DNA from: Wolfiporia cocos | Lineage: Eukaryota > Basidiomycota > Agaricomycetes > Polyporales > Phaeolaceae | DNA length: 64,000 nucleotides | Assembly: GCA_029448655.1 (NCBI GenBank) | Contig: JACCLO010000014.1 | Span: 1,116,001-1,180,000 of the forward strand | Direction of reading: 5' to 3' | Shown here: positions 45,856 through 57,150 of the stretch, one piece after another | Numbering within the stretch: position 1 is the stretch's first letter | How the letters are laid out: each line of letters opens with the position of its first letter | Position numbers and translations under genes: made by a program | The notes under the pieces: model-generated | The model's input: only the letters and a program-made list of their open reading frames with translations | What the model was told of the DNA's origin: nothing | Databases searched by the model: none

Positions 45856-46388
45856 TGTTACGGATCGAATATCCGTTCAGCTGAGATGTTAAGTCGAGTT
45901 ACTCAGCGTATCGAGTAGCGCACTACTCGTCGGACTCAGCAGAGTCGAGCGTCGATATACTGGCTGCAGACTTAATTGCTTAAGTCTTTGAGAACGAGTA
46001 TAGGATCCTTGTAATTCAACAAGGTCGAGCTGAGGAACTCGGCCAGTATTTACAACAGGGTCTTTATACTACGATTCTGTAATCGGGGTCATAGTGTCCT
46101 TGGTACTGCTACCACTAAGTCCATAAGGTTAGTACGCTACGATAACTAAGCCGAAACGCTGCGGTTGAGCGCAACAATGGCTGAAACGTAGAAGCTCTGT
46201 AGATATACAACAGATATCACCTAGAACCTGATACGCTATGAGACTAGGGGCGTAGGGTTGTTGTACATGAAACGAGGGTCGGTGGTTGAGCAGGGACCCT
46301 AAGAATTATCGGTCAATACAGCGGTTGAACGCTAAGTCCTCCTCTCCAGTGAGGCGTCAAAATATACGGATTCATACGGATCGTAACA
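45856..46388 (-). repeat. 5' LTR of the chromovirus
   Basis: 533 bp, one visible mismatch to the 3' LTR. Predicted promoter on the minus strand: TATAAA at plus coordinates 46063-46068 and probable transcript start at AGCTCGACCTT (46021-46031). Confidence 0.95.
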
Positions 46389-46636
46389 GGTTGGTTGGAA
46401 ACATGGGAGGTCCTCTTGATGATAGCATCTCCGACAGCTTGCTGTTCGATGATGGTGATGAGCCCCATGAGGAAATTGGCTGCAACGAGGAGCTTGTGAG
46501 TACCCTTACATACCACACATCATGCGAGCGTGACCTTGTATCCACCCAGTCGGTAGAACAAATGCATGACATCGAGCGAGACGGAAAGGCAAGATCGGAT
46601 GCTGAGAATGACGCTGGCGCAATTACAACGCCTTGA
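46389..46636 (+). pseudogene. DUF6533 protein, 3' fragment
   Basis: The frame begins inside the LTR boundary with RLVGNMGGPLDDSISDSLLF and ends DAENDAGAITTP and a stop. It aligns closely with the last about 80 residues of the DUF6533 gene at 54334-56068 (RLVGNMGAPLDHSISDSLLF). The upstream exons are missing; the RING-protein fragment, not DUF6533, lies beyond the retrotransposon. Confidence 0.8.
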
Positions 46637-46779
46637 GCCTGCAAGTTAATGTAGAGTTTCAGTCAATTATCTTAATCTGCCAACTGCCCTTCGCTTAAGA
46701 AATCGCAGTTGCGAGCTAGGTTTGCACACAGATTAATCTGCTAGCTGCGGCAGATTAATCTACTGTGACAATAAAATGG

Positions 46780-46870
46780 TACATCCAGGATTCGAACCAA
46801 GGACCTTAGCACAGATGAGAATATCAGCATCGCAGCATAATTAGCCAACTGAGCCATAGTGGCAACAATT
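46780..46870 (-). ncRNA. tRNA-derived SINE-like sequence, left arm
   Basis: Minus strand: GGCTCAGTTGGC (A box) followed about 50 nt later by GGTTCGAATCC (B box) and a TGTACC end. The acceptor and T stems do not pair well enough for a functional tRNA, so I read it as a tRNA-derived SINE unit rather than a tRNA gene. Confidence 0.55.
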
Positions 46871-47149
46871 ACTCTTGACCAATCAAAATATATATAACGC
46901 AAATTTTACACACAATTTCCGCAAATCATCAAGGCAACTAACTGCTACAACAAGCATACAGAAATCAATGATAGTGGTAGCTTGATTTACCATGCTTGAC
47001 CTGGAGCAACTCACCATGGTAAAGCTGAATACACTGGAATCACAGGTCTTTAGAGGCAGATTCATTTGTATTTGTGTTATGGAAGATGTTAAACTGCGAA
47101 AATGAAGTTTACAAAATACTCTATATATCGCTTAAAATGGGGAAGACAC

Positions 47150-47242
47150 TAGTTGCACTGTAGCTCAGTTGGCTAATGTATGCTGCAATGCTGTTATTCT
47201 CATCTGTGCTGGGGTCCTTGGTTCGAATCCTGAATGTACCAT
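47150..47242 (+). ncRNA. tRNA-derived SINE-like sequence, right arm
   Basis: Plus strand: TAGCTCAGTTGG (A box, perfect consensus) and GGTTCGAATCC (B box, perfect consensus), ending TGTACC. This is the inverted copy of the left arm. The downstream part of the arm repeats CAGATTAATCTG palindromes. Confidence 0.55.
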
Positions 47243-47373
47243 TTTATTGTCACAGTAGATTAATCTGCCGCAGCTAGCAGATTAATCTGCGTGCAAACCT
47301 AGCTCGCAACTGCGATTTCTTAAGCGAAGGGCAGTTGGCAGATTAAGATAATTGACTGAAGTCCCTCAGTTAA

Positions 47374-48350
47374 CTGGAGACCGAAATCACCACACAGCCA
47401 GGATTCATGGCATCTCGGAGGAAATGTTCTGCTTTTATCGAGCTTCTACCGGTAGTAGCGTTTTATATAGTTACAGACATGTTTTCTTTCTCAGGTCATG
47501 CCATATTCTTCTTCGTCTAGCCTTGCCAGTGGAGAGTTATTCTACTTTCACACTTCAATATCAGTTTGTAAAGCCCTTCAGCGGCTTTACAGGCTGTCTG
47601 CTTAGATATTGCTGCAGCAAATATACGGCTATATGCACATATAAAACAACGGGAGTATATTGACAATATCAGCTAATGGGCAGGAATTGAGACTACCATG
47701 TAGAGTAAGCCATGGGCATGGGCTGGTAGGTGCATATTGCTTTGCAGGATGTATGTAATTGTCTCGCGTAACCGGCTGATATGACGAAACTCGGGAGCTA
47801 ATTTGGGGGAACCGGAGCACTCCACCTGCAGCCACGCGATGTGGTGGGTCTATGGCTTCGTCCATGTTGAAGCCCTGCTAGCCTCATTTTCGTATATCTA
47901 TACACGATGAATCCACAGATCGATAAAATGGCTGCTCTTGTCATCCAAACCGCAGCAAGCTCGCAAGAACGGCCTCTTCTTCGAATATAGAGTATGAACA
48001 ACGCAATAAGCAAGGTGCCATCGTCTTTTCATTTCAGGCTCTTTTGGCTGCTGCTTCACCACCATCCTCGCCTGTCCTGTTCTCAATGGGATCACTGGAT
48101 CCTCGCACGTAACTAGCGGCGGTCTAGCCTCTGGATCTGAAGGCGGTCTGATAGAACAGCCCACAGCATCAGGTTGTGCGGCACCATGGATGGTCGTCTG
48201 ATCATGTAGAACTCCTCTAATTTGCGAGTCGATACCGACAATGGCCGTCCCGGTTAGGTTCGAAGTGGCCTCCGCTCTGCAAGACTTTGATCGACTCATG
48301 ATCGCATTAATCCCGCTCGATCACTCAGGGGTGACATGAGTTGCTCCGCA
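47374..48350. repeat. Segmental duplicate of 56090-57150
   Basis: This stretch aligns with the DNA downstream of the DUF6533 gene (shared strings include GAACGGCCTCTTCTTCGAATATAGA against CAACGGCCTCTTCTTCGAATATAGA). A 133-codon minus-strand frame at 47898-48299 has a homologous frame at about 56859-57149 (shared RPPSDxExxPPLVT), but no family is recognised. Confidence 0.7.
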
Positions 48351-50150
48351 CAATACATCAGCAAAGCTACAATTCCTGAATCTGTTCTGATCACTCTTAA
48401 TTGTCTGAGTCTGGACTTGTATGCCTGAGTCGGACTTAATTTCCTGAAGCCCCAGTAAATCAAGATCAAGGCAGATGGGATCAGACATTCTCAGTTAGCT
48501 CAGAATTTGATAATCTGCCTGCACATTCATATATTCCAGACAATGTCGAAGTATATGTTCCAACAAGGTAGACATACTAGGTACTCAATCAGTGCACATG
48601 GACATGTTGTCTCGGCATTAGAATATGAACAGAATAGCTGCATCGGCGAAACGTGTAGTCGCTGGCAGCCTTATTCATCATTGGATACAGTCGCAATGGA
48701 GCGGAATTTTCCTTCACTCTAACAAGGCATGAATACATTCGTGCCACATCCCTATATGCCAGAAGGGTCACTTAGTGCATGTAAGCTGCCACAGCTGAGT
48801 GACGCAGAAATAGAAACATTATGTGTATATTCATGAGATTTGGGGCGTGTGACAGCTGGTAAGCCACAAACCTTAAACTGTATGTTGATCGGATCCGCAA
48901 ACCTTCATTCACCCGAATACTCAGATACTCTGCCAGTCTTGCTCTAAGCTAGCATGCGTGCCACTAGAACCTTCATGTTTGCTGTTCTGAGTAGTTTATT
49001 CAGATCTTGACAGTGTTACCATATGGCACACACGCAAAAATTCGACTGAATTCCCCGGCGATTTTCCGACTCGAAACTCAATGAAGGCTGCAACCTACTC
49101 CTTCAGGGATTTGGCTGCTGCTCAAGTTGCGCAGATATAAGACAGTATGAGCAGAGTATATACTTCGACTCGGTTTGTGTCCATTGACTCACAGTGTCTT
49201 CTGGTTGCACATCCACAAGGTATGCTCTTCACACTGGCATGTAATGCCCATACTTGATACCGCTCCTGTGGAAAGGATCGGCACATATCTTCGCAGCCCA
49301 TCTGGCAAATGGCACAGGCCTGACGGTCGGGTTCACATTCCCCTTCGATGCAGCCACGGACAGCATAATTGACCATGTACGCACTATCATCTGCTACTCG
49401 CTCAAAGCCAAAGATAACGTTCGCTATCTGTGCAGGTCGTGTTCGATGCTGTGCCCATGGCAGATCCGCAGGTGCCGGAGGATATCAAAATCAATTCAAT
49501 GTGGTGTTGTTATATGTGGACTTATATGATATCGTTCAGGGCCAAGACCTGGGTTAGCATCCTCGATGCTGCAGTGACCACATAGCATCAATTCAACATC
49601 ATCAGTGAGAAAGAATATATTAATCTTAATTTTGACGAGAATGACATTGATAATAGAGGGTTCATCGTTACAAACCGGATAATGAAGAAGGCCATGGCCT
49701 TGATTAGTGGCAGACCCGTTGATGTGGTAGCAGTAGTTGTGAGTAAATGCACATTATTACACTAGAGTGGACTGAGTCCTGAAGTACCTCCATAGCGCTT
49801 GCCGAAGCATAGCATTATCAGTGTATAAATTTACCAGTATGGGCTATCAGTGACAGATTGCTAAGTGCTACTGTGCGCACCTGAGCTACCTTTGTTTATG
49901 TTATAATCATAATCTGAACTCGTCTGAATCAAGCCTTGATCTATCTGAATCAACTGGCTTAAGAAGTGAATCTAATGGAATAAGTCATCCATAACTGAGT
50001 GACTTTCCATCTTAATTGTCTGAATCAAGGCAACTAAGGCAATTTAAGGACATTGTAGTTTTGCTGATGTAAATGCACAGGCGGTGCGCTTCGACAGAGC
50101 GGAAAACATCTTGTATGTAGCAGAGTGGTAGGAACGGAACACCGGCACAT
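48351..50150. other. Intergenic or decayed sequence
   Basis: AT-rich with several TCTGAATCAAG-like strings. A plus-strand stretch at 49290-49560 reads TGLTVGFTFPFDAATDS and another at 49600-49740 reads DIDNRGFIVTNRIMKKAM, perhaps exons of a lost gene. I do not recognise a family and assign no CDS. Confidence 0.35.
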
Positions 50151-50157
50151 ATGACTG

Positions 50158-50760
50158 CTACGCGTCCGCGTCGACGACGGACCACTTGTCGTCACTCAGC
50201 AGCCCCGGCGTGGAGACCTCGGCGATCGCCTTGAGGTGGAACGTCTCGTCCGGGTCGCGCTCGCTGCCAGCATCGGAGGGGGCGTCCGAGGAGTGGTATT
50301 CGGAGAGGTCCATCGCGGGCGAAGTGTCGGGCGCAGGCGCGGCGCGCGGGTGGACCGGGTTACGTTCGGGCAGGGGAGGCGGGTGCGTAAGGCGATGCGT
50401 CGGGTCGTCCTTACCTGCGCCGGCGCGTCTGTCGGCACAGCGCAGAGTGCTGCGCGGGGATGGAGGGGACTCACTAAAGCTCACGACGCCGTGGAAGCGC
50501 GCGCAGCAGTGCACGACGTAGCGCGTGGGTGCGTCGTCGGGCACGCTCCACACGAGCCCCAGCGGCGCCCGCTGCACCTCGCCCATGACGCCCGTCTCGT
50601 CGAGGGGCGTGCTGGGGAATGCGAGCGGCGCGGCATCGTTCGGCGCGAGGAGACGTCGTCTGGGAGCCATGCGAGGAGCCGCGCTCTCGACGTCGCGCAT
50701 GAGCGCCTAGACGAGCGGGCCTGCGTGGCGGAGCGCATGGCGCATGCCCTTGAGGCTGAG
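50158..50760 (-). pseudogene. R3H-domain protein, C-terminal fragment
   Basis: A GC-rich minus-strand frame of 180 codons includes RYVVHCCARFHGVVSFS, which has the R-x3-H signature and following small-residue/S pattern of R3H single-stranded nucleic-acid-binding domains. It ends in an acidic tail, LLSDDKWSVVDADA. A GTGAGT donor lies right after the R3H motif and a GGCGCAG acceptor about 60 nt on, so part of the open frame is probably intron. Upstream the same frame continues (KGMRHALRHAGPLV) but through a TAG at about 50707. I therefore call it a fragment; the family assignment is tentative. Confidence 0.5.
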
Positions 50761-51320
50761 CAAGATACGGCCCGCCGCGGCGGACGAGGGCTCGCGTGTG
50801 GTCGAAGCTGTAGGCGGGATCGGAACACTGCGCGGAAGGTAGGGCGGGAGTGGCACGGGGAATGTGGGTGTCTGCTGGGAGAGGGACCGCGTAGTAGCGC
50901 TTGGTAGGGGGGCACGATATGCACACTGCCCACAAATTGCGCTAGCGTGCGGCCGTATCAGAGGCTCCAGAGCGGTGCAATTGGCGTTAGTGGCGTGCGG
51001 CGGCAGTGAATGTCAACTTGAGGACTTGCTGTACATCGTCCCAACGACGTCGAGACGCCGTTGCGACAAGGTACAGCGCCTCTGTGCATCGATTGTGCCA
51101 ATCTGAACAGTCAAGTGTTATACACTGTTCTCCTTGCGGCGTACCCAGCGCTTGCCCTCCTTATCGTCCCGACGATTGCGCTTGGGCACATCGGGGACAG
51201 CAACCCTGTCGCTAACAGTAGGGCAGTGATGGGCTAAGCGGTCGGAGAGGCCGGAGGTGCGCAGGATGGAGGGGAAGGACATTAGCACTGGCCCCTCAAT
51301 CGGCGCAGCAGGAGCGGACG
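50761..51320. other. GC-rich upstream region of the R3H fragment
   Basis: Continuation of the GC-rich island to about 50930, then ordinary sequence. Overlapping frames here are arginine-rich shadows. The last about 30 bases belong to a repeat that recurs at 53026. Confidence 0.35.
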
Positions 51321-52272
51321 TAGTGTTGCCGAAGTTCAGTTCAGAACCAAGGTTCAGAACCTGAACCACCTGAACCGAACCTAGGTTCAGGTTCAGTCCA
51401 GGTCCGGTTCAGGGTAGGACATCAAGGTTCGGTTCTTGGTTCAGGGGGGTCATGGGTACCCTTGAACCAGGTTCGAACCGGACTGAACCTTGAACCACAT
51501 AGCATTAACATATTCTGTGTAGCCACTGGTGGATAAGCATCAATTACAATTATGTTCTTGCCATCTTTGCTATAGTGTTGTTGCAGTAAGTTATGGATAG
51601 CTGGCTTCACCATAGCAAGCATCAGCACTCATATACTCTAGTCTCCCAATATGGCAAGGGCTCAACCCCATGCTGGGATCACCATGCTTTCTGTGGCACT
51701 GGGCTGCATTTGTTGCTGTCAGATGAAGTAAGAAATGTAGAAGATTATGTTCCACTTCATATCCATGATCCTAGGTTATATACAGTGTTGTCTAAGAATG
51801 GTTTGTTATTGAGGTTTGCCTCAGGCTAATTCACAATCATAAACTCTGATTACTGAACTGCTCAAAATGGCTGCCTTGAGTGATTATTGTGCATTTAAAA
51901 TCCACTCTAATCAAGATTAAGAGCCACTTTGGAATTCAGCCCAATAGACACCAAATGAAGGCACTGCAGAACTTGAAGTGTGATTACTTTAGTGGGTTCA
52001 ATAGTGCCGGGAATGAGGTAGGCAATTGAGGGCAATTGGTATACATAGAAAGGTGCATGAAGTTGGTGTCTAAATTATTATTTTTACACTCTATAGAAGC
52101 AAGTAACTTAGCGGTTCGAACCTAGTTCGAACCATGAACCGAACCTGATGAACCAGTTCACCAGGTTCAGTCCAGGTTCAGGTTCAGGTTCAGGCTCCCT
52201 GCAGTCGGTTCGGTTCTGGGTTCAGCCCTAGACCCCCCTGAACCTGAACCGAACTGAACTTCGGCAACACTA
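51321..52272. mobile_element. Non-autonomous hAT element, 952 bp
   Basis: Termini TAGTGTTGCCGAAGTTCAGT and its inverse, followed on both sides by subterminal repeats of GGTTCAG/CTGAACC type. An exact 8-bp target duplication AGCGGACG lies at 51313-51320 and 52273-52280. The interior holds short frames with no transposase motif. Confidence 0.93.
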
Positions 52273-54333
52273 AGCGGACGCAGCGGGCTGGACAGGGACT
52301 GCGGTGGCGGCAGCGTCCATGGCGGTGAGGGCACAGATGGCAGAGGCATTGCAACCGGGCGCAGGCAACGGCGAACAGCTGGCACGAGCTTTCCTCGGAG
52401 TGGCGTCCGCTTCCGATCACATCAATCCCGCTCGATCATGCGGGAGTGCTAGTGACATCCCGCACATAGGCGATGCGCGTCGACAGCGAAGATCAATGAT
52501 TACATCTTGTGGCATGATATGACAGAAACGCAACGTCAACGAGATTCAGATTCATTTCTGCAGAACGACAACAAAGCGAGTCAAGTCCCGAGTCACAGCG
52601 AGGACCGCGTTCGGCTAGCAGCGAGCCATGCTCACATGAGTATGCTTTCGTCCAAACTTCAAAGCTCATCTGACGTAATGATTCAGGAAATGATGCATCC
52701 TGGGTTAATCAGTGATGAGATATCTTGGTACAATCGGCTGATGCTATATCGCATGAGGCCGTAACAACATCTCTGGCAATCAACAAAGTACAGAACAAGA
52801 CCTCATATATATATGAGCTTCCATCTGTGTCATATTTTCCTGTTGCACTGCAATATTTCCAATAGTGCTGCTCAATGTCATTGGCTGCCTGGCTCAACTT
52901 TTGTACAGCATAAGTTATATCACTTTGCGCTTGGCTGTCAGACTGGAATGCCGTAAATGCGAGTATGATCCTACAACTTGTACACGCGGCGCACGCCCCA
53001 GGACATTAACCTTAGGTCACTGGCCCGTTAGTCGGCGTAGCAGGAGCAAGCGCAGCGGACTGGACAGAGGAGGCGGCGGCGGCGCCCATGGCGGTAAGAG
53101 CAGAGAGAGCGAGCGAGAGCAGCGATGCAGCCTGGGTAGATTACAACGCACAGCTGACGGCGCACAGCTGACTGCGGACTTTCCTCGGAGTGGCATCTAT
53201 GGTGTCCACTTTGTACAAAAAATAAGATAAATCGCGCGAGTGTCAAAAATCGCGCGAACTCTGGCGCTTATTGGCGGCATCCGCTTCCGATCAAATCAAT
53301 CCCGCTCGATCACGCAAGAGTAATCCCGCGTCGGCAGCGAAAAAATCTTGTGATGTGGTATTCGTAGTCACCACCATCAATGAGGTGTCAGTCGCGAGTC
53401 GACTGGCCTAACACTGCTCATGAATGATTATACATTTTCAAGTTGTGGCACGATATGACAAAAAGCGCAACGTCAACAACTTGCTTCACGTATGAAAAAC
53501 GACAAAGCGAGTCAAATACCCAAACCACGATGAGGACCTTAACTCCCGCGTTCGGCCAGTAGTTGGTCTCTCTATCATGCAGAGCTCCCGACATGAGTCA
53601 TGCTCTCGGCTGCCCACATCTGACCATCTGTCAGAACCTGGTGCGTCCTATACTCGTCAGCCCATTTGACTATGCGACATCCTGGGCATTCGGCTGTGGA
53701 AGGTATTTGTTAGTGCCAGATTGACCATCAACAGAGAATCTGATCACTCTGGCTCAGTCCATATTTCTAACTTCCGTTCGAGTCATTGCAATTGTCATTG
53801 CGATCAACAATCAATATATAGGCCCCGAGGCTCAGTTATGCACATATTGCTGTACGTGGGACTGATCATATCGGGCTTCATAAATTATCATTGCTCGTGG
53901 TAGGGTGAATTCCATGTAGTCAGTTTGTCAAAATAGCGCGGTGGGAAATTAGTATCCATGAAACACTGCATACGATGTTTCATAGATACCCACAACAGCC
54001 TCTCGAGCAAAGGCCTATCCATTTGTCCCCATCTCAGACGTCTGCTCAATCAGAGTCGCACAACTGTGGGAAGAGCGATATGGTGCATGTATGCTAGTCT
54101 GCACTCGCACGCGGAACCACAACGGATCGTACGAGAAGATCGTCACAAGTTCCTCTGGAAACCAACAAAGTACAGGACCAGACGGAATATATGAGCTTCC
54201 ACATGCGTCGCATATTTCTGCAATCTCTCCGATAGTCTAAGACACTCCGTGCTGACGAGATGTTTTCGTCTACAAGTTTTCCTGCAGTAGATTCGATTGA
54301 TACTCTGAAGCAGATGTAAGTATACTCTAGATG
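52273..54333. repeat. Duplicated 5' flank of the DUF6533 locus
   Basis: The blocks at 52273-52880 recur in order at 53058-54240 (shared CCGCTTCCGATCA, AATCCCGCTCGATCA, TATATGAGCTTCCA). This duplicates the region upstream of the DUF6533 gene. No coding sequence is supported. Confidence 0.6.
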
Positions 54334-56068
54334 GGCCGTGCTGCTCGTCGATGACATCCTGAACGACATTCTGCGCGGTAGTTATATTACAAACTGCTGT
54401 TACGTTGCTGCCGCCGGTAACTCACATTCAGTCATCATTTCGTTAGCTAACAGACCCGCGTACAGCATTGGTGGTTTACGAGCACATTATCACTTTCGAT
54501 CGCGAGGTTCTTGCTGTTTGGCGATATCGTATGACAGGACCTACTATTCTCCTTCTCTTCAATCGATATGTGCTCCTGTTATTCGATATCTCCCACGTGT
54601 TTTATATGCTCACTGGGGCTTCTGATCAGGTGAGCCGTTGAATACAGCAACGAGCAGGACTCTAACGATCTCGGCAGCTGTTGCGTGCCTCACATCCTTA
54701 TCCTGACTACATATATTGATCAGACATCCAAACCCACTAGTTGCAAAGCACAATCTGTACTTACCGATGTTGTATTCGTCCTATCAATAGTAATTGCAGC
54801 AGGTATGCCTTGAAGTTTGTACCGAGACGATTTTGTGTATGATATCTTACTCACAGAATTTTCGGCACTCCGCGTCTACGCTGTTGCGGGACGAAATTGG
54901 TATTGGACATTGTTGGCCTTATTGACGGGCCTTGTTCCCGCTGCAACCAACATTGTCTGTCCCTTTATCTCATAGCCCCTGTCTCTGTACGCTAACTGTC
55001 CAGATCACTTGATCCTTAGTATCATTACATCTCTGATTCTGATCCCACCGTGGTATATCTGTTCAGCATACCACAATGCTTGCAAATGAGCCTTGTCTCT
55101 GAAAGCGTCTTTGACAGGTAAGCAGCACATTTATGGACAGGAAGCTGAGCTGATCATGTTTTCAGAGGTACACAAATACGCAAAGTGTTGGAGAAGACTG
55201 ATATATCTGATCTCATCTTGCATAGTGCTTATCGCAACGCGTACTTGCGCCATAGTCTCAGATTTGATCGTGATTGTTGCCACATGGATCTATACACGCC
55301 CTTGGGTAAAACATGTGTCCGACACTCAAATCAAGACACCTCTGATAAGCATGATTGTCAGAGACGGTGAGACAATCGAGAAAGTTCCACTGAACGTCCA
55401 TTTACATGACTATTTCAGGTACCGGATACTTCATGTACGCTTCCACATTCACTAAGCGGTGCATGGAATGATTGCGCGCATACAGAGCTATCTTGATATT
55501 GAATATTGCACACATGGTGTTAGAACAAGTCTCCTTTTCTACGACTGTGACTATCCTGATCTTGCCATTGGGACACTTGACCTGATGGCCGTCTAGATTT
55601 TTGATCCGGACTATATCACGACTTTCATACCAGCGTAAGTGTCTTATCAACCTATACAATCTGCGCGCTGCTGAGCTGCAACAGAATCTCGTTGATTCTA
55701 ATCTCGAGGTTCATATTCAATTTGCGCCTACATATTGATCAAGGGAATAGCGCCGGGTCCAATAGCCCATCGTTTGTGATCGGAAGTGGGGCGTCCGGAG
55801 GAAGCATAGAATTTAGAAGCAGGTTGGTTGGAAACATGGGAGCTCCTCTTGACCATAGCATCTCCGATAGCTTGCTGTTCGATGATGGTAACAAACCTCA
55901 CGAAGATATTGGCTGCAACGAAGAGAATGCGAGTACCCTTACATGTCGTGCGTCATACCGATTTGACTTCATATGCATCCAGCCGGTGGAACAAACGTAC
56001 AATGTCCAGCGAGACGGAGAGGGGAGATCGGATGCCGAGAATGAAGTTGGCGCCGCTAGAACACTTTA
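54334..56068 (+). CDS. DUF6533 seven-helix membrane protein
   Basis: A multi-exon gene whose pieces read in order DILNDILRGSYITNCCYVAA, then VVYEHIITFDREVLAVWRYR and MTGPTILLLFNRYVLLLF (the DUF6533 core), SCKAQSVLTDVVFVL, FSALRVYAVAGRNWYW, RTCAIVSDLIVIVATWIYT, RDGTGYF, LILNIAHMVLEQ and ILISRFIFNLRL. The tail is RLVGNMGAPLDHSISDSLLF, ending GAARTL. Introns such as 54417-about 54465 have GCTAAC branch sites. Basidiomycetes have many such proteins, of unknown function, predicted in membranes. The start codon is not found, and the join near 55130 is off by one nucleotide in my reading, so the gene may be slightly damaged. Confidence 0.75.
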
Positions 56069-57150
56069 AGCTTGCAAGTTCACGGGAGATCGAAATCGCC
56101 TCACAACCAATATGCATTTCATTTTGGAGGAGATATTCCGCTTTTATTGAGCTTCTATCGGTAGTAGCGTTTTTGACTAGTTGCAGAAATTTCAGAAAAA
56201 GTTTCTCAAGCTCACGCTACCACTCCATTCCCTTTTGTCTAGGCCTGCTATTGGAAATTTTTTGTATTTGAACTATTTTCATATTGCAATATCAGTCTGG
56301 ACAGCTCTTCGGCGTTTCAGCGGCTTCACGGGCAGTCTGCTGACAACTTGCCGCAGCAAGTACATGGCCAAACGCACATACAAATCAACGGTCGTCTACT
56401 GACGATATCTGTTATTGGACGGAAACGGAGACTAGTATGCAGACTAACCCACGGGGATGGCAGGTGCAGATTGCTTTACAGGATATGTGCAACCGTCTCG
56501 CATCACCTGAGGATGATCTGACGAGATTTTGGAGGACAGCATCAGCGTCGAGAGCTGATTTTGGGGAAGCGGAGCACTCCACATGCAGCGATGTGGTGGA
56601 TCTATTGCTTCGTCCATGCTACAGCCCTGCCGGCCTCATTTTCGTGTGTCTATAGACACTGAGCCCACGCACTGATAAGAGTGTTGCTCCTATCATTCAA
56701 CTGCAGCAAGCTTGCGACAACGGCCTCTTCTTCGAATATAGAATACATAAAAACACAATCATCAGGAGGAAGTACTATCATCTTTTCTTTTCATACTATT
56801 CCAGCTGCCGCTTCATCGTCGCCCTCGCTTGTCATGTTCTCAATAGAATCAGATCCTCTCATGTAACTAGCGGCGGCCAAACCTCTGTATCCGAAGGCGG
56901 TCTACTAGGAGGGCACGCCGCAGTAAGTGGTATGATACCATGTATGGACGTCTGATCAGGTAGGACTACTCTAAGTCGCGAGTTGACGCCGACAATTGCT
57001 GAACGGGCACGGTCAGAATGGCTTCCGCTCTGCAGGACTCTGATCGACTCGGGAGTGACATACGTTGCTCCGTACAATGAATGCACAGGCGGTGCGCTTC
57101 GACAGAGCGGAAACATCTTGAATGTAATCAGCACAGGAATTGTGAGCATA
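56069..57150. repeat. 3' flank of DUF6533 gene, duplicated at 47374-48350
   Basis: Same blocks as 46637-48350 but without the foldback element. A minus-strand frame of 96 codons at 56859-57149 is the counterpart of the 133-codon frame at 47898-48299. Confidence 0.65.

Larger units (their letters stand above)
38484..46388 (-). mobile_element. Complete Ty3/gypsy chromovirus, 7.9 kb, with dUTPase and third ORF
   Basis: Two 533-bp LTRs bound an interior with Gag, Pol (PR-dUTPase-RT-RH-IN-chromodomain) and an overlapping ORF3, all open on the minus strand. By eye the LTRs differ at a single position (AAGAATAATC against AAGAATTATC), so insertion was recent. A polypurine tract and a primer-binding site complementary to the LTR are present. 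Flanks do not show a target duplication: CATCC on the left, GGTTG on the right. The left flank is a RING-protein gene and the right flank the 3' end of a DUF6533 gene. Confidence 0.95.
46650..47367. mobile_element. Foldback element with tRNA-like arms, 718 bp
   Basis: Two arms of about 210 bp (about 46655-46870 and 47150-47362) are near-perfect inverted repeats around a 280-bp AT-rich centre. Flanking AGTTAA at 46644-46649 and 47368-47373 matches a target duplication. The paralogous segment near 56070-56095 lacks the element, confirming insertion. Each arm holds a pol III A box (TAGCTCAGTTGG in the right arm, TGGCTCAGTTGG in the left) and a B box (GGTTCGAATCC) facing outward from the centre. 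Confidence 0.8.

Noticed and set aside
47150..47242. Functional tRNA gene
   Set aside because: A and B boxes are perfect, but acceptor and T-stem pairing is poor and the sequence occurs as a pair inside a mobile foldback element.
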